Translations under genes and position numbers: made by a program
Part shown: positions 16,651 through 26,592 of the stretch, piece by piece
How positions within the stretch are numbered: the stretch's first letter is position 1
Layout of the letters: each line of letters begins with the position of its first letter
The notes under the pieces: generated by a model
Seen by the model: the letters and a program-made list of their open reading frames with translations, nothing else
Databases searched by the model: none
What the model was told of the DNA's origin: nothing
Origin: Desertivirga arenae
GTDB lineage: Bacteria > Bacteroidota > Bacteroidia > Sphingobacteriales > Sphingobacteriaceae
Length of the DNA stretch: 64,000 nucleotides
Reading direction: 5' to 3'
Assembly (NCBI RefSeq): GCF_017355785.1
Contig: NZ_JAFEWE010000017.1
Span: forward strand, 1-64,000

Positions 16651-17718
16651 ATGAATAAGGTATACGGCGCGTTATTAATCCTGAGTTCTTTTACCTCGCT
16701 TTCTGATTCAATTGCGCAGGAAAAATTGAATCAGGTGCAGATTATTGGTTCTCATAACAGTTATAAAAAGGCAATCGAACCTGCACTTTTGAACTATCTT
16801 ATGGAGCGCGACAGTACGAAGAGACTGAATGGGCTGCAGTATGAACACATTGGGATTCCGGAACAGCTTACGATGGGTTTAAGAAATCTGGAGATTGATG
16901 TTTACCCTGACCCCAAAGGAGGAAAGTATGCTAAACCAAAGGGACTTGAAATGGTGGCGCCTGAACAAGCCTTTGACCCGGAAGGACTGATGAAGAAACC
17001 AGGATTTAAAGTGCTTCATATTCCGGATATAGATTTTCGAAGTTCTGCTCCAACTTTCGAAATTTGTCTTAAGCAGTTGCACGACTGGTCGCTAGCTAAT
17101 CCGGGTCATGTACCGGTATTTATTACGCTAGAGCCCAAAGACGGCGAAAAGAACCACTTAGGAACGAGTCCCGAACCCTTCACAGAAAAATTGTTCGACG
17201 ATCTGGACGCAACAATTAGAAAACATCTTGGAGCAGATCATCTAATCACCCCTGACATGGTGCGCGGCGATTACAAGACCCTTGAGGCTGCTGTTCTTGC
17301 AGGAAACTGGCCGGAGATGAAGCAGGCCAGAGGAAAATTTATGTTCATTTTGGATAATACCGGGAAAAACAGGGAGATGTATATTAAAGGACATCCATCT
17401 TTAAAAGGCAGGGTACTATTTGTAAATGCAGAACCAGGTACACCTGAAGCTGCAGCACTTTTAAGAAACAACCCTGAGGATACAAGTATACCTGAACTGG
17501 TTAAGAAGGGGTATATTGTTCGGACGAGGGCTGACGCAGATACCCGTGAGGCTAGAAAAAACGATTATACTCATTTTCATATGGCCGAAAATTCCGGTGC
17601 TCAAATCATTACGACGGATTACTATAAGCCCAGTACTTTTTTTCCATCTACCTATCAGGTTAAATTTGAGGATGGGACCTATGTTCGTCCCAACCCTGTA
17701 AACTCTTCCCTGAAATAG
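16651..17718 (+). CDS. Exported PI-PLC C1-like phosphodiesterase
   Basis: The 355-residue protein has a signal peptide (about residues 1-22, ending near DSIAQ) and a phosphatidylinositol-specific phospholipase C-like TIM barrel. Catalytic-type residues are visible: His35 in GSHNSY, Glu81 and Asp83 in NLEIDV, and His123 in HIPDIDF, followed by VFITLEPKD. Proteins of this C1-like group are thought to cleave glycerophosphodiester or phosphoinositide bonds, but the real substrate is unknown. It is convergent with the metallophosphoesterase at 17744, 25 bases away, and lies near a SusC/SusD uptake locus, which suggests use of an external phosphodiester. Confidence 0.85.
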   Translation: MNKVYGALLILSSFTSLSDSIAQEKLNQVQIIGSHNSYKKAIEPALLNYLMERDSTKRLNGLQYEHIGIPEQLTMGLRNLEIDVYPDPKGGKYAKPKGLEMVAPEQAFDPEGLMKKPGFKVLHIPDIDFRSSAPTFEICLKQLHDWSLANPGHVPVFITLEPKDGEKNHLGTSPEPFTEKLFDDLDATIRKHLGADHLITPDMVRGDYKTLEAAVLAGNWPEMKQARGKFMFILDNTGKNREMYIKGHPSLKGRVLFVNAEPGTPEAAALLRNNPEDTSIPELVKKGYIVRTRADADTREARKNDYTHFHMAENSGAQIITTDYYKPSTFFPSTYQVKFEDGTYVRPNPVNSSLK

Positions 17719-17743
17719 TACTGCTCTCCATAATAGGAATAGA

Positions 17744-19624
17744 CTATTTTGACGGTAGTTCTCTTATATCGCCGGTAATCAGATCAACCGTAAAATGATT
17801 TGCCGGCGAATCTTTCAGGAACTTATTAAATATACTGAAGAACAAGATGAGGCCCTTTTCCTTTTGGTCAGTGATAGACTTCCTTTCGTTTAGATCTAAA
17901 CAGAGGTTCGCAAGGAATTGATACTGCTGTAGCCGATGTGGATTAATGTCTTTAAGCGCCAGTTGGTCGGCGCTTCTTAACCGGTAAAAGTCATTTATCA
18001 AGTCCATACCATTCCACTTGGAAAATTCAGCGAATTTAAGCTTGCTTGCTTCAAGCCTGTTCATCAGATCCTGCTTGTACCTAACCTGGTTTACTTTTGA
18101 AGAATCTGAGGACTCGCTTAATAATAGTAGCAAATCCTGGCCTGAGCTTTTTGACAAAAACTCCCTCAGATATTCGGGCCAGTCCTGAGGCAGGAAACGC
18201 AGGCGAACCAGCTCTTCGAGATGATATCTTGTAAACTCCTTATAAGTTTTACTCTTCAATATCTTTTTATCCCAAATTGCAGCATCTGACTTCCCGGACA
18301 AGAATTCATATTCCATATGGTACAGTGCAAAAAGTTTGTCGAAACTTTTTACCTTATCTATCGTGATTGTTTCTATTTCGGCTTTACCCTCTCCTTTTAG
18401 CTTAAGTAATTTATACGCTGGGATATAGGCTGCGAGTGAGGGTGTCTGAATATTTACCAGAGTATTTCCTTTATCATCGGAGAAAACACCTGTATCATTA
18501 ATATGCATGTGGCCGCCGAAGTGAATATTTATGCCTGCATTAATAAATTCGCGAGCAACATCCGGCAGGGGCATCCTTTTTAACTGCCATTTGTCTGGCC
18601 CCATCAGTTTAGCAATTTCAGGGGAAGCGTTGTCGTTATAATCAACCATGGGGTAGTGACTAAAAGCAATAAGTGTTTTACCTCTTTGCCTGGCCATTTC
18701 TGATATCCTTTTAACCCATGTAAGAAGATGCCGTTTATGTGTGATAACGTTATTATATCCAGCTTCTGCATTTGAAAAAGCTTTAGTCTTGCCATCATGA
18801 CGAGGCAGATAAACATTGCCGTCAATTGCAAGTAACCATAAGCCTTCTACTGGTTCAACAAGATAGGTAGCATCTGGTATGGTATCACCTGGAGCAACTT
18901 CATACATGCGGTTACTCAACAGCGAGGCCTCTCTTGCTTTTTGATAATTATAGTTGTCTGGCGAAAAAGAGCTGAAGGGAGTTGTCCAGTACTTGTACTG
19001 AGGCTGTGCAAAAAAACCAAATTCAGAAAGATGATCCATGATGCCCTCGTAACCCAACTCAGCAATATCCGCAGAAATGGCTGTTGGATGTTCATGTGGA
19101 GTTGTAGGGCTATAAAGGCCCGGCTTACTAAAAACAGGTTGAGACATACCTTTAGCACCCAGGAAATCTTTTTTTCCGGCTTCTTTAAGGAAGGGACCAA
19201 CAGGATCGTGATTGCCAGTAGTGATGAAGAACTGCATTCCGTACTTCTGTCTGTACTCCTGCAAGATCCGCTGCAATCCTCTTAGATGAACTGCCTGACC
19301 ATCGTCGGAATAGTCGCCCGGAAAAGCCACTAAACGCACTCCCCTTTTAGCAACGTCGTCAAGGGCAGCGATAAATGCAAAATAATTCTCATTAAAAATA
19401 CGGGTAGACCCTAGTTGCGACTGCATTGTACGCAGGAGTGTGTTCCGCCCATCTTTGGGATTTTTCGGCCCTTTAAAAGTTGTACCAGAAAGTTTACCGT
19501 AGAGATCTGCAAAATGTACATCTGAAATAAAGGCAACCTCTGTTCCTGTGCCTTTAGTTTGGCTGTATACATGTCCGGTAAATCCGGTTTGGAATACTAA
19601 AAGAAATAAAAGCCATTTATTCAT
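17744..19624 (-). CDS. Exported calcineurin-like metallophosphoesterase
   Basis: This 626-residue protein has a signal peptide (ending near residue 21, HVYSQ) and a complete metallophosphoesterase core: DVH at 35-37, GDYSDDG at 103-109, GNHD at 137-140, SHYPM and GGHMH further on. The metal-binding residues all appear present. A C-terminal region of about 200 residues is mostly helical and has no family I recognise. It should act in the periplasm on phosphomonoesters or phosphodiesters. It is transcribed away from the adjacent sigma factor gene and towards the PI-PLC-like gene. Confidence 0.85.
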   Translation of the reverse strand: MNKWLLFLLVFQTGFTGHVYSQTKGTGTEVAFISDVHFADLYGKLSGTTFKGPKNPKDGRNTLLRTMQSQLGSTRIFNENYFAFIAALDDVAKRGVRLVAFPGDYSDDGQAVHLRGLQRILQEYRQKYGMQFFITTGNHDPVGPFLKEAGKKDFLGAKGMSQPVFSKPGLYSPTTPHEHPTAISADIAELGYEGIMDHLSEFGFFAQPQYKYWTTPFSSFSPDNYNYQKAREASLLSNRMYEVAPGDTIPDATYLVEPVEGLWLLAIDGNVYLPRHDGKTKAFSNAEAGYNNVITHKRHLLTWVKRISEMARQRGKTLIAFSHYPMVDYNDNASPEIAKLMGPDKWQLKRMPLPDVAREFINAGINIHFGGHMHINDTGVFSDDKGNTLVNIQTPSLAAYIPAYKLLKLKGEGKAEIETITIDKVKSFDKLFALYHMEYEFLSGKSDAAIWDKKILKSKTYKEFTRYHLEELVRLRFLPQDWPEYLREFLSKSSGQDLLLLLSESSDSSKVNQVRYKQDLMNRLEASKLKFAEFSKWNGMDLINDFYRLRSADQLALKDINPHRLQQYQFLANLCLDLNERKSITDQKEKGLILFFSIFNKFLKDSPANHFTVDLITGDIRELPSK

Positions 19625-19788
19625 CTCGCAAAAGTTCGCAAAAAATATTAAGCTAAGGTTAAAGAAGCTAAAATGGGTAAAAATGGAAACAGCGCCCTCT
19701 TTGCAAAGGAGACTTAACTAAAAGATAATTTGAAAATAAAGTTCAGGCTATCTTAATAGCGTTTCTTCGCCTCTACTTACAGAACTTT

Positions 19789-20325
19789 ATGGGCAACCTT
19801 GCTAAGTTTGAAGAAATTTACTCACAGCATTGGGAAAAGCTATACGCCTTCTGTTTTAAGCTTACCCGGGACGAACACCTTTCAGAGAACATTGTACAGG
19901 AGGTATTTACCGATCTATGGGAAAGGCGCCATAAGCTGCAAATTTCCTCTATTGAAAGCTTTTTATTCCGCGCCGTAAAAAACCAAATCTTTAAAGAGTA
20001 CCGTAACAATACTTTTGAGGTAGCATTGATTGAAGAACAATTTGAGGATTACGTTCAAGAAAGCTCATGCGCCCTGGAAACTGAATTGATGGACCAACTT
20101 TATCTGCTACTTGAAGAGTTACCCCCGAAACGAAAAGCGATCCTAATGATGAACAAGCTGGAGGACATGGACCTAGAACAAATAGCGGAGCGTTTGAACC
20201 TTTCCAAGCAGACTGTAAAGAACCAATTAAGCTCTGCTGTTCAGCAGCTGAAACTTAAAGCGGGGAAGCTTTCGGTTTGTTTGATACCGCTTCTGGTAGC
20301 CCTGCTTCATTTTATAATTTCTTAA
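19789..20325 (+). CDS. ECF sigma factor of the FecI type
   Basis: The 178-residue protein has sigma region 2 (about residues 10-75, with ENIVQEVFTDLWERR) and region 4 (about 118-165, with RKAILMMNKLEDMDLEQIAERLNLSKQTVKNQLS as the helix-turn-helix part). A hydrophobic C-terminal tail is common in Bacteroidota members. It is followed by a FecR-type anti-sigma gene after 71 bases and by SusC/SusD genes, so it most likely activates that uptake locus when the transporter senses substrate. Confidence 0.95.
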   Translation: MGNLAKFEEIYSQHWEKLYAFCFKLTRDEHLSENIVQEVFTDLWERRHKLQISSIESFLFRAVKNQIFKEYRNNTFEVALIEEQFEDYVQESSCALETELMDQLYLLLEELPPKRKAILMMNKLEDMDLEQIAERLNLSKQTVKNQLSSAVQQLKLKAGKLSVCLIPLLVALLHFIIS

Positions 20326-20396
20326 CGAATCATTAATATTTTTCGGTAGTACGATCTGGCTGCTTCTGGTACTTATAGATGAATTTATAAGGACAG

Positions 20397-21311
20397 ATGT
20401 CAGAAAACAAGGCGAACTACTTAAGAAACATCTCAGACAAGCTTGACAGAGAAGATCTGTCGGAGGATGAGAAAAACCTGTTAGATGCTTTTTTTGAAAA
20501 AAAGTATGCAGAGGCAGTCTGGAATGAAAATGAAATGGGCAATAAAGAGGCTGTCAAATCCTCGATTCTATTTAAAATAAGAAAAAAGAGAGCAGTAAGC
20601 AATCTTTACCCCTATGCTGTTGCCGCGAGTGTTGCTTTACTAATTTGCCTGTCGGTCTTGCTCTTAAGAGTACCGTCAAGCCCTGTTATGCTAAGGAGAG
20701 CTACCAGCTCTCTCACAGATTCGGTTGTATTGCAAGACGGTTCAATCATTTTTCTTGCTGCTTACTCAGAGTTTGAGTACCCTAAAGAATTTGCCGGCCA
20801 AACCAGGGAAGTAAGACTATTAAAAGGAGATGCTTTCTTTAAGGTTGCCAGAAACCCTGCATGTCCATTCCTTATCCAATCCGGAGGCATTAGAACCAAA
20901 GTACTGGGCACCTCTTTTCATATCGCCCTCCATCAAAACTCTTGTACTGTGACAGTAGCCACCGGCAAGGTAAACGTTACTTCGGCCAAAAACAGCGTCG
21001 ATCTGCTTCCAAATGAGGAAGCCTGTTTTAAAAACAATAAGCTGAGCAAACAACTAGCAGAGAAAGAACTGCTAACCAACTGGTTCAAGCAGGAGCTTTA
21101 TATGAATCAAGTGAGCTTAGCGGAGGTACTAAGGGTACTAAGGCTTAGGTACGGTATAAGCTTTGAAACGGAGAATGTTCAGCTACTTAAAACAAAGGTA
21201 TCCCTCAATATTGAAGCTGGACAACCGCTTAATGAGATTCTTAACCAGATAAATTATATCACTTCCCTAAAATTTAGAGCCTATGATAAGATAGTCAAAG
21301 TAAGTCATTAA
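20397..21311 (+). CDS. FecR-type anti-sigma factor
   Basis: The 304-residue protein has a cytosolic N-terminal part, one membrane helix (about residues 68-86) and a periplasmic FecR domain (from about 100, with LLKGDAFFKVAR and GTSFHIALHQN). The C-terminal DUF4974-like domain (about 235-304, YMNQVSLAEVLRVLRLRYGISFE) can bind the STN domain of the transporter. It would hold the sigma factor encoded just upstream and release it when the SusC-like protein at 21377 is loaded. Confidence 0.95.
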   Translation: MSENKANYLRNISDKLDREDLSEDEKNLLDAFFEKKYAEAVWNENEMGNKEAVKSSILFKIRKKRAVSNLYPYAVAASVALLICLSVLLLRVPSSPVMLRRATSSLTDSVVLQDGSIIFLAAYSEFEYPKEFAGQTREVRLLKGDAFFKVARNPACPFLIQSGGIRTKVLGTSFHIALHQNSCTVTVATGKVNVTSAKNSVDLLPNEEACFKNNKLSKQLAEKELLTNWFKQELYMNQVSLAEVLRVLRLRYGISFETENVQLLKTKVSLNIEAGQPLNEILNQINYITSLKFRAYDKIVKVSH

Positions 21312-21315
21312 AAAA

Positions 21316-21337
21316 CCGCTTTGCTGGAACAAAGCGG
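21316..21337. promoter_or_regulatory. Hairpin between anti-sigma gene and susC-like gene
   Basis: CCGCTTTG and CAAAGCGG form a perfect 8-bp stem with a 6-nt loop. On the plus strand only CTTATTC follows, so it is a poor terminator in that direction. It may reduce read-through from the regulator genes into the transporter gene. Confidence 0.55.
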
Positions 21338-21376
21338 CTTATTCAACAACATCAATTAAATCCATTGTCAATTAAT

Positions 21377-24300
21377 ATGTACCGTAAATATACTATAGAA
21401 ATCTTCAAAGTCTTTTGTTTTTTAGCTGTATTCGTCCTAATAGCGCAACCATCCTTTTCAGTTGAATTAGTAAAGGGAAAAGTGGACCGTAAGACAGCAA
21501 GTAATACTCTTGTAAACCTATTCCATATCCTGAGCAGACAAAGCAATTTAAAGTTCAGTTACGGAGAGGCTGTTATTTCGGATAAAAATCAATACACCGT
21601 ATCCATTAATGAGCCAATAGAGACAGTGCTTAGAGACCTTGCTGCGAAGGCACACCTGAGCTTCAACATTAGTAATAACACTGTACTGATTCGCAAGAAG
21701 GCAGACAATAAGGAGATCACAGGTACCAAAGCAGCTATTGAAACAATAAAAGGCAGGGTACTTGATGAAACTGGGGCTCCCCTACCCGGAGCAACCGTAA
21801 GGGAGGAAGGAACTAAAAACGCAGTTGTTACTGATGCAGCGGGCCGCTTCAGCATTAAAGTTGCCCTGGGAAAATCTTTACAGGTAAGCTTTATCGGATA
21901 TCAGGTAAAAACGATTTCAGCTACTACTGTTACATTGGAAATACGTTTAGAGCCAGATGCAGCCAAGTTGAATGAAGTTGTGGTAGTAGGCTATGGTCGC
22001 CAGACGAAGAAAGACGTTACAGGTGCCGTTGCTCAGATAGATGAGAAAAGCTTTCGCCAGGGAGTAATTGTATCTGCAGATAATCTTCTTCAGGGAAAAG
22101 TTGCAGGGGTTAGAGTAGTAGGAAACAGCGGTGAGCCTGGAGGAGGTGTAGATGTTTCCATCCGCGGAGTTGGTTCTATCCGAAGTGGCAGTACTCCCCT
22201 TTTTGTGGTAGATGGAGTACCACTTACTAATGACGAAGCAAGTCCTGCCGGACAAAATGTAGGCTTTGGTAGCTCCAGGGCTAAAAACCCTTTAAACTTT
22301 CTTAATACGAGCGACATAGAGTCGATGTCGGTACTGAAGGATGCTTCTGCTGCTGCCATATATGGAGCGAGAGGCTCTAATGGAGTAGTGATCATCACTA
22401 CTAAAAAAGGCAAAAAAGGAGACGGAAACCTTAGTTTCGAAAGTTATACCGGGATCTCTAATGTTGCTCATAAGTTGGATGTTCTTTCAGCCGAGCAGTA
22501 CCGCAGCGCCCTTACTCAACCGGCATTCGATCATGGTGGAAATACCGATTGGCAGGATGTTATCTACAGACAAGCTAATACAACAAATAACTCCCTGGCT
22601 TTCTCGAAACAGTCTAATACAGGGAACTATTATGTTTCATTAGCGCATATGGATCAGCAGGGTATCGTCACAAACAGTGCCTTTAAACGCAGTTCGGCCA
22701 GGATAAATGCATCAGAATCCTTCTTTGATAATCAGCGATTGAAGATTGGAGTTAATCTTACCGCCAGTCAGACCCGTGATTTCGGTGTACCCACCAGTGA
22801 TGACGGAGGTTCCAATGGGCAGCTAATTGTTCATACTTTAATGGCCAATCCAACCAGGCCCGTTTTTGATGAGAAGGGTGAGTACACCAACTTCAATATG
22901 AATGCGCACTACAACCCCGCTTACTTGTTAAGTGTGTATAATGATAAAACAAATACGCTAAGAGTTCTTGGTAATACGGACCTGTCTTTCAGAATCCTCA
23001 AAGGTTTTGAGTATAAGCTTAACGTGGGTATTGATCGTTCAACATCCGAAAGAAATACTACTGTATTCCCCAATCTTACCGATATCAATCCTACTGGAAG
23101 GTATGTACAGTTTAACATGGAATCGCAGAGTACGCTCCTTGAACACTACCTCACCTACAATATGTTTTCAAGGAAACACAGATTGGAAGTATTGGGTGGT
23201 TTCTCTTATCAAAAATTTGAAAGATCAGGAAACAGCTTCGCTCTTACCGCTATTGCAAAGGCCGAAGGGGGTGTTACACCAGAAAACAATCCTGCATTTT
23301 CGGGAACGCAAAGTGGCGTATCTGGATATGCACAGGAAAATGAGTTGCAGTCATTCTTTACCAGAGCTAACTATACCTTAAATGATAAATATCTTTTGAC
23401 AGCATCATTGCGTGCTGACGGTTCAACCCGTTTCGGGGACAATAATAAGTACGGGTACTTCCCTTCATTTGCTCTTGGCTGGAATATTTCTCAGGAAAAT
23501 TTCCTGAAGAACCTGAACTGGATGGATAATGTGAAAGTTCGTGCCAGCTGGGGCCAAACAGGAAACCAGGAAGTACAGAATAAGATAACGAAAGCAAGTT
23601 ATGCTCTTTCGGGTGCGGATGGATACTATCTGAATAAAGACCTTACACTTGTAAACGGAATATCAGTAACCCGTACACCTAACCCTGACCTTCAATGGGA
23701 GGTTGTAACTCAGTCAAATCTTGGTTTAGATTTCGAGCTTTTCAGAGGAAAGTTTTATGGAAGTCTGGATTACTTTAATAAAACAACTACAAATGCCATC
23801 CTAAATATTCCTGCGCAGGTACTTAGTCCTACCACCACTGTTTGGGTTAATATTGACGGAGAGATCGTAAACAAAGGATTTGAATTTATGGTAGGTTCCA
23901 GGATCCTTAGAACCAAGAATTTCAATTGGTCTGCTGATGTTAATGGTGCTACGCTTGACAATACGATCAAAAACCTCCCTGTTTCTGAAATATATTCAGG
24001 TACTATATCTGGTCCAGGCCAGTCAGGTGTGGTAGCTAATATCTATAAAAGTGGATATGCGGCCGGCTCTTTCTACTTACTAGAACATATTGGGTTTGAT
24101 GAAAAGGGTGCCAATATCTTCAGAGACAGAAACGGTGACAATACGATTAGCAGTGACGACCGGGTAATCATCGAGGGTGCAATTCCAAAATTCACTTTTG
24201 GTTTCAACAGTCAGATGAGTTATAAGAGGTTCGACCTTTCTCTTGCTTTTATCGGCCAAACCGGAGGCTATCTGGTTAATAATACCGGTTTAAACGCTTT

Positions 24301-24652
24301 AAATATCAACAACCTTGCCTCTGACAGAAACGTTACCACCGGTTATTTGGAATCTGGAGCTAATTCATCTAACGCTCCTCAGCTTTCTACACTATTCCTG
24401 GAAAAATCAGATTTCTTAAGATTAAACTCGGCTCGGTTAGGATACAATCTTAAGTTAAAGAACTTAAAATGGCTTCAGGGCCTTGGCCTGTATGTCACTG
24501 GTCAGAACTTGTTTACCATCACTAATTATAGTGGTTATGATCCATTGATCAACAGTCCAAAATCAAGTGGCGGAAATCAGTCGCTAGGGATTGACTATGC
24601 CAGCTACCCTACTGCAAAAACATTCATTTTCGGAGCAACTTTAAAATTATAA
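21377..24652 (+). CDS. SusC/RagA family TonB-dependent receptor with STN domain
   Basis: This outer-membrane transporter has 1091 residues from the ATG at 21377. A TTG four codons earlier is possible but less likely. It shows a signal peptide, an STN domain (about residues 40-105, LFHILSRQSNLKFSYG), a CarboxypepD-like domain (about 120-200, IKGRVLDETGAPLPGATV), the SusC signature LNEVVVVGYG and a plug (SIRGVGSIRSGSTPLFVVDGVP), then the beta barrel. The STN domain means signalling to the FecR-like protein encoded just before. The substrate is not revealed, but nearby phosphodiesterases hint at phospho-compounds. Confidence 0.95.
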   Translation: MYRKYTIEIFKVFCFLAVFVLIAQPSFSVELVKGKVDRKTASNTLVNLFHILSRQSNLKFSYGEAVISDKNQYTVSINEPIETVLRDLAAKAHLSFNISNNTVLIRKKADNKEITGTKAAIETIKGRVLDETGAPLPGATVREEGTKNAVVTDAAGRFSIKVALGKSLQVSFIGYQVKTISATTVTLEIRLEPDAAKLNEVVVVGYGRQTKKDVTGAVAQIDEKSFRQGVIVSADNLLQGKVAGVRVVGNSGEPGGGVDVSIRGVGSIRSGSTPLFVVDGVPLTNDEASPAGQNVGFGSSRAKNPLNFLNTSDIESMSVLKDASAAAIYGARGSNGVVIITTKKGKKGDGNLSFESYTGISNVAHKLDVLSAEQYRSALTQPAFDHGGNTDWQDVIYRQANTTNNSLAFSKQSNTGNYYVSLAHMDQQGIVTNSAFKRSSARINASESFFDNQRLKIGVNLTASQTRDFGVPTSDDGGSNGQLIVHTLMANPTRPVFDEKGEYTNFNMNAHYNPAYLLSVYNDKTNTLRVLGNTDLSFRILKGFEYKLNVGIDRSTSERNTTVFPNLTDINPTGRYVQFNMESQSTLLEHYLTYNMFSRKHRLEVLGGFSYQKFERSGNSFALTAIAKAEGGVTPENNPAFSGTQSGVSGYAQENELQSFFTRANYTLNDKYLLTASLRADGSTRFGDNNKYGYFPSFALGWNISQENFLKNLNWMDNVKVRASWGQTGNQEVQNKITKASYALSGADGYYLNKDLTLVNGISVTRTPNPDLQWEVVTQSNLGLDFELFRGKFYGSLDYFNKTTTNAILNIPAQVLSPTTTVWVNIDGEIVNKGFEFMVGSRILRTKNFNWSADVNGATLDNTIKNLPVSEIYSGTISGPGQSGVVANIYKSGYAAGSFYLLEHIGFDEKGANIFRDRNGDNTISSDDRVIIEGAIPKFTFGFNSQMSYKRFDLSLAFIGQTGGYLVNNTGLNALNINNLASDRNVTTGYLESGANSSNAPQLSTLFLEKSDFLRLNSARLGYNLKLKNLKWLQGLGLYVTGQNLFTITNYSGYDPLINSPKSSGGNQSLGIDYASYPTAKTFIFGATLKL

Positions 24653-24659
24653 TACAATC

Positions 24660-26420
24660 ATGAGAACACTATATAAGCTAAAACACGCCCTTCTAATACT
24701 GTCGTTTGGGTTGGCGACCAGTTGTACCGACCTGGATGAAGTGGTCCTGGATGAGGTGCTGGGCGATAATGCCTCTAGCCCTACAGGAGCCTTAGCCGCC
24801 GCCTATGACCGCTTGGGTGATCGTACCTTTGTTGATAACGGAGGCATTTTCTCTTTGCAGGAATACACTACTGATATTGCAATGCTGCCTACCAGAGGTA
24901 GTGATTGGGGAGACGGCGGAAAATGGCGATCGATGCATGAATTTACCTGGAAATCGGATAATCCAATTGTGACCGATAACTGGGATTTACTGACAAACGG
25001 AATTACACGGTCGCTTACGGCAATTAATGAGATCAGTAATAGCAATGTAGAGCAAAAACCAATGCTACTTGCTGAAGCAAAAGGTCTTTTAGCCTACTAT
25101 ACTTACACTACACTGGACCTTTATGACCAGGCTCCATATCGCGATCCAATGCTTAAAAATGCACCGCTGGAAATTAAAAAAGCAGCAACAGGAATAGATG
25201 AGCTGATCTTACAAGTGGAAGCGTTGATACCTGACCTTGCGAGCCTTGGAGAAAGTTCAACACATAATGGTCGCTTCACTAAAGAAGCAGCATATGCGCT
25301 TTTGGCCAACATGTATCTTAACCGTGCGGTATACAAAGACCGTTATGCTTCCACGTTCAACTTCAACGAAAAAGCGGTGAGTGGGAATGATACAGATATG
25401 GACCGGGTGATCTACTACACCTCACTCCTTATTAACTCTTCAAAGTTCCGTTTAGCCAGTAATTACTTTGATAATTTCGCCATTAAAAATGAAAACGGGT
25501 CGGAGTTGATCTTTGTGGTTGTACAAAAGATAGATAATATTCGTAATGGTGATAATGACTTCGGCTATATGTGCGTTGAACGAAATCAAAGGCCTTCCCC
25601 AGCTAACCGCGGCACGAATGGGTCGTGCACAACGCCCGAATTTTACCACAGCTGGGATGGACACCATGATGATCCCCGGTTTTCAAGAAAATACCGGTAT
25701 GCTGACGGCACCTGGTTTATGAATGATGGCCCTGGAAGCGTCCCCGCGATAAGTATTGTTCCAAAGAGCAACAATCTACCCTGGTTCCATTTTAACTGGG
25801 GCATTTCTGCCGGCCAGCAATACGGCCCCAAATTAACTCCTGCAGGAGGATTTGAGATGACAGCTGATGGACGTATTAAAGTATCTGAGTTGGTGATGGA
25901 AAAAAGCGCTACCACCAAAATGGACTTTACACCAGAGTTGAATTTTGATAATCCTTCGCAGGCTATCCTACAGCAAAATCAGATCAATCGCGGAGCGCGG
26001 ATCTTTAAATTTGAATATGACCCTGAAGAGGACAATGGAAGCAGCAACGTTGATATTCCATTATTCCGTTTAGGCGGAATTTATACGATGCGCGCTGAAG
26101 CTTATTTCAGGAAAGGGATGAACGCAGAAGCCTTGGCGGACATTAATAAGTTAAGAACTTCCAGGACAAGGGAAGAACTATATGGTAATGCGCCAGGGAA
26201 AGAACTTTTAACCATTGACGAAGCTACTCTTTACCGGGAACTTGGGTTCGAGATGTACTGGGAAATGTATCGCAGACCTCAAATGATCCGTTTCGGAAAG
26301 TTTGATCTGGCTTACACCGCGAAACCTGCAACCCAACCTTTTAGAAGAGTATTTCCAATTCCTCAATCAACCATTGACGTTACCAAGGATTTCCAACAGA
26401 ACTTCGGGTATAACAACTAG
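24660..26420 (+). CDS. SusD/RagB family outer-membrane lipoprotein
   Basis: SusD-like proteins form the lid over their SusC partner and bind ligand at the cell surface. The 586-residue protein has a lipoprotein signal with Cys22 (FGLATSC), a helical TPR-type N-terminal half (AKGLLAYYTYTTLDLYDQAPY) and a conserved C-terminal RagB part (LRTSRTREELYG, then LYRELGFEMYWEMYRRPQMIRFGKF). It starts 7 bases after the susC-like gene. A terminator follows at 26441, so the sigma/FecR/SusC/SusD locus ends here with no linked enzyme downstream. Confidence 0.95.
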   Translation: MRTLYKLKHALLILSFGLATSCTDLDEVVLDEVLGDNASSPTGALAAAYDRLGDRTFVDNGGIFSLQEYTTDIAMLPTRGSDWGDGGKWRSMHEFTWKSDNPIVTDNWDLLTNGITRSLTAINEISNSNVEQKPMLLAEAKGLLAYYTYTTLDLYDQAPYRDPMLKNAPLEIKKAATGIDELILQVEALIPDLASLGESSTHNGRFTKEAAYALLANMYLNRAVYKDRYASTFNFNEKAVSGNDTDMDRVIYYTSLLINSSKFRLASNYFDNFAIKNENGSELIFVVVQKIDNIRNGDNDFGYMCVERNQRPSPANRGTNGSCTTPEFYHSWDGHHDDPRFSRKYRYADGTWFMNDGPGSVPAISIVPKSNNLPWFHFNWGISAGQQYGPKLTPAGGFEMTADGRIKVSELVMEKSATTKMDFTPELNFDNPSQAILQQNQINRGARIFKFEYDPEEDNGSSNVDIPLFRLGGIYTMRAEAYFRKGMNAEALADINKLRTSRTREELYGNAPGKELLTIDEATLYRELGFEMYWEMYRRPQMIRFGKFDLAYTAKPATQPFRRVFPIPQSTIDVTKDFQQNFGYNN

Positions 26421-26440
26421 AAAATAAATAGAATTTAATG

Positions 26441-26475
26441 AAAAGGTAGCTTAAGGATATTGAGCTGCCTTTTTC
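26441..26475 (+). terminator. Terminator after the susD-like gene
   Basis: AAAAGGTAGCT (26441-26451) pairs with AGCTGCCTTTT (26463-26473), with one wobble, around an 11-nt loop, followed by TTC. It lies 20 bases beyond the susD-like stop codon. Confidence 0.8.
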
Positions 26476-26568
26476 ATTTTTAATGATTGAAGAAATATTG
26501 TTTTCCTGCCAGTTGTACCTAGTTATAGCAACGTTATTGCAGGCACAATTTTCAAATCCTATTTCAGC

Positions 26569-26576
26569 TATATTTG
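26569..26576 (+). promoter_or_regulatory. Candidate -7 element before the DUF1801 gene
   Basis: TATATTTG matches TAnnTTTG exactly and lies 16 bases before the start codon at 26593, which would leave a very short leader. No clear -33 TTTG is seen. Confidence 0.4.
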
Positions 26577-26592
26577 AAATAAAGATATCATT

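Noticed and set aside
21316-21337. Hairpin as a full terminator before the susC-like gene
   Set aside because: No plus-strand T-run follows the stem, and the regulator and transporter genes are commonly functionally linked.
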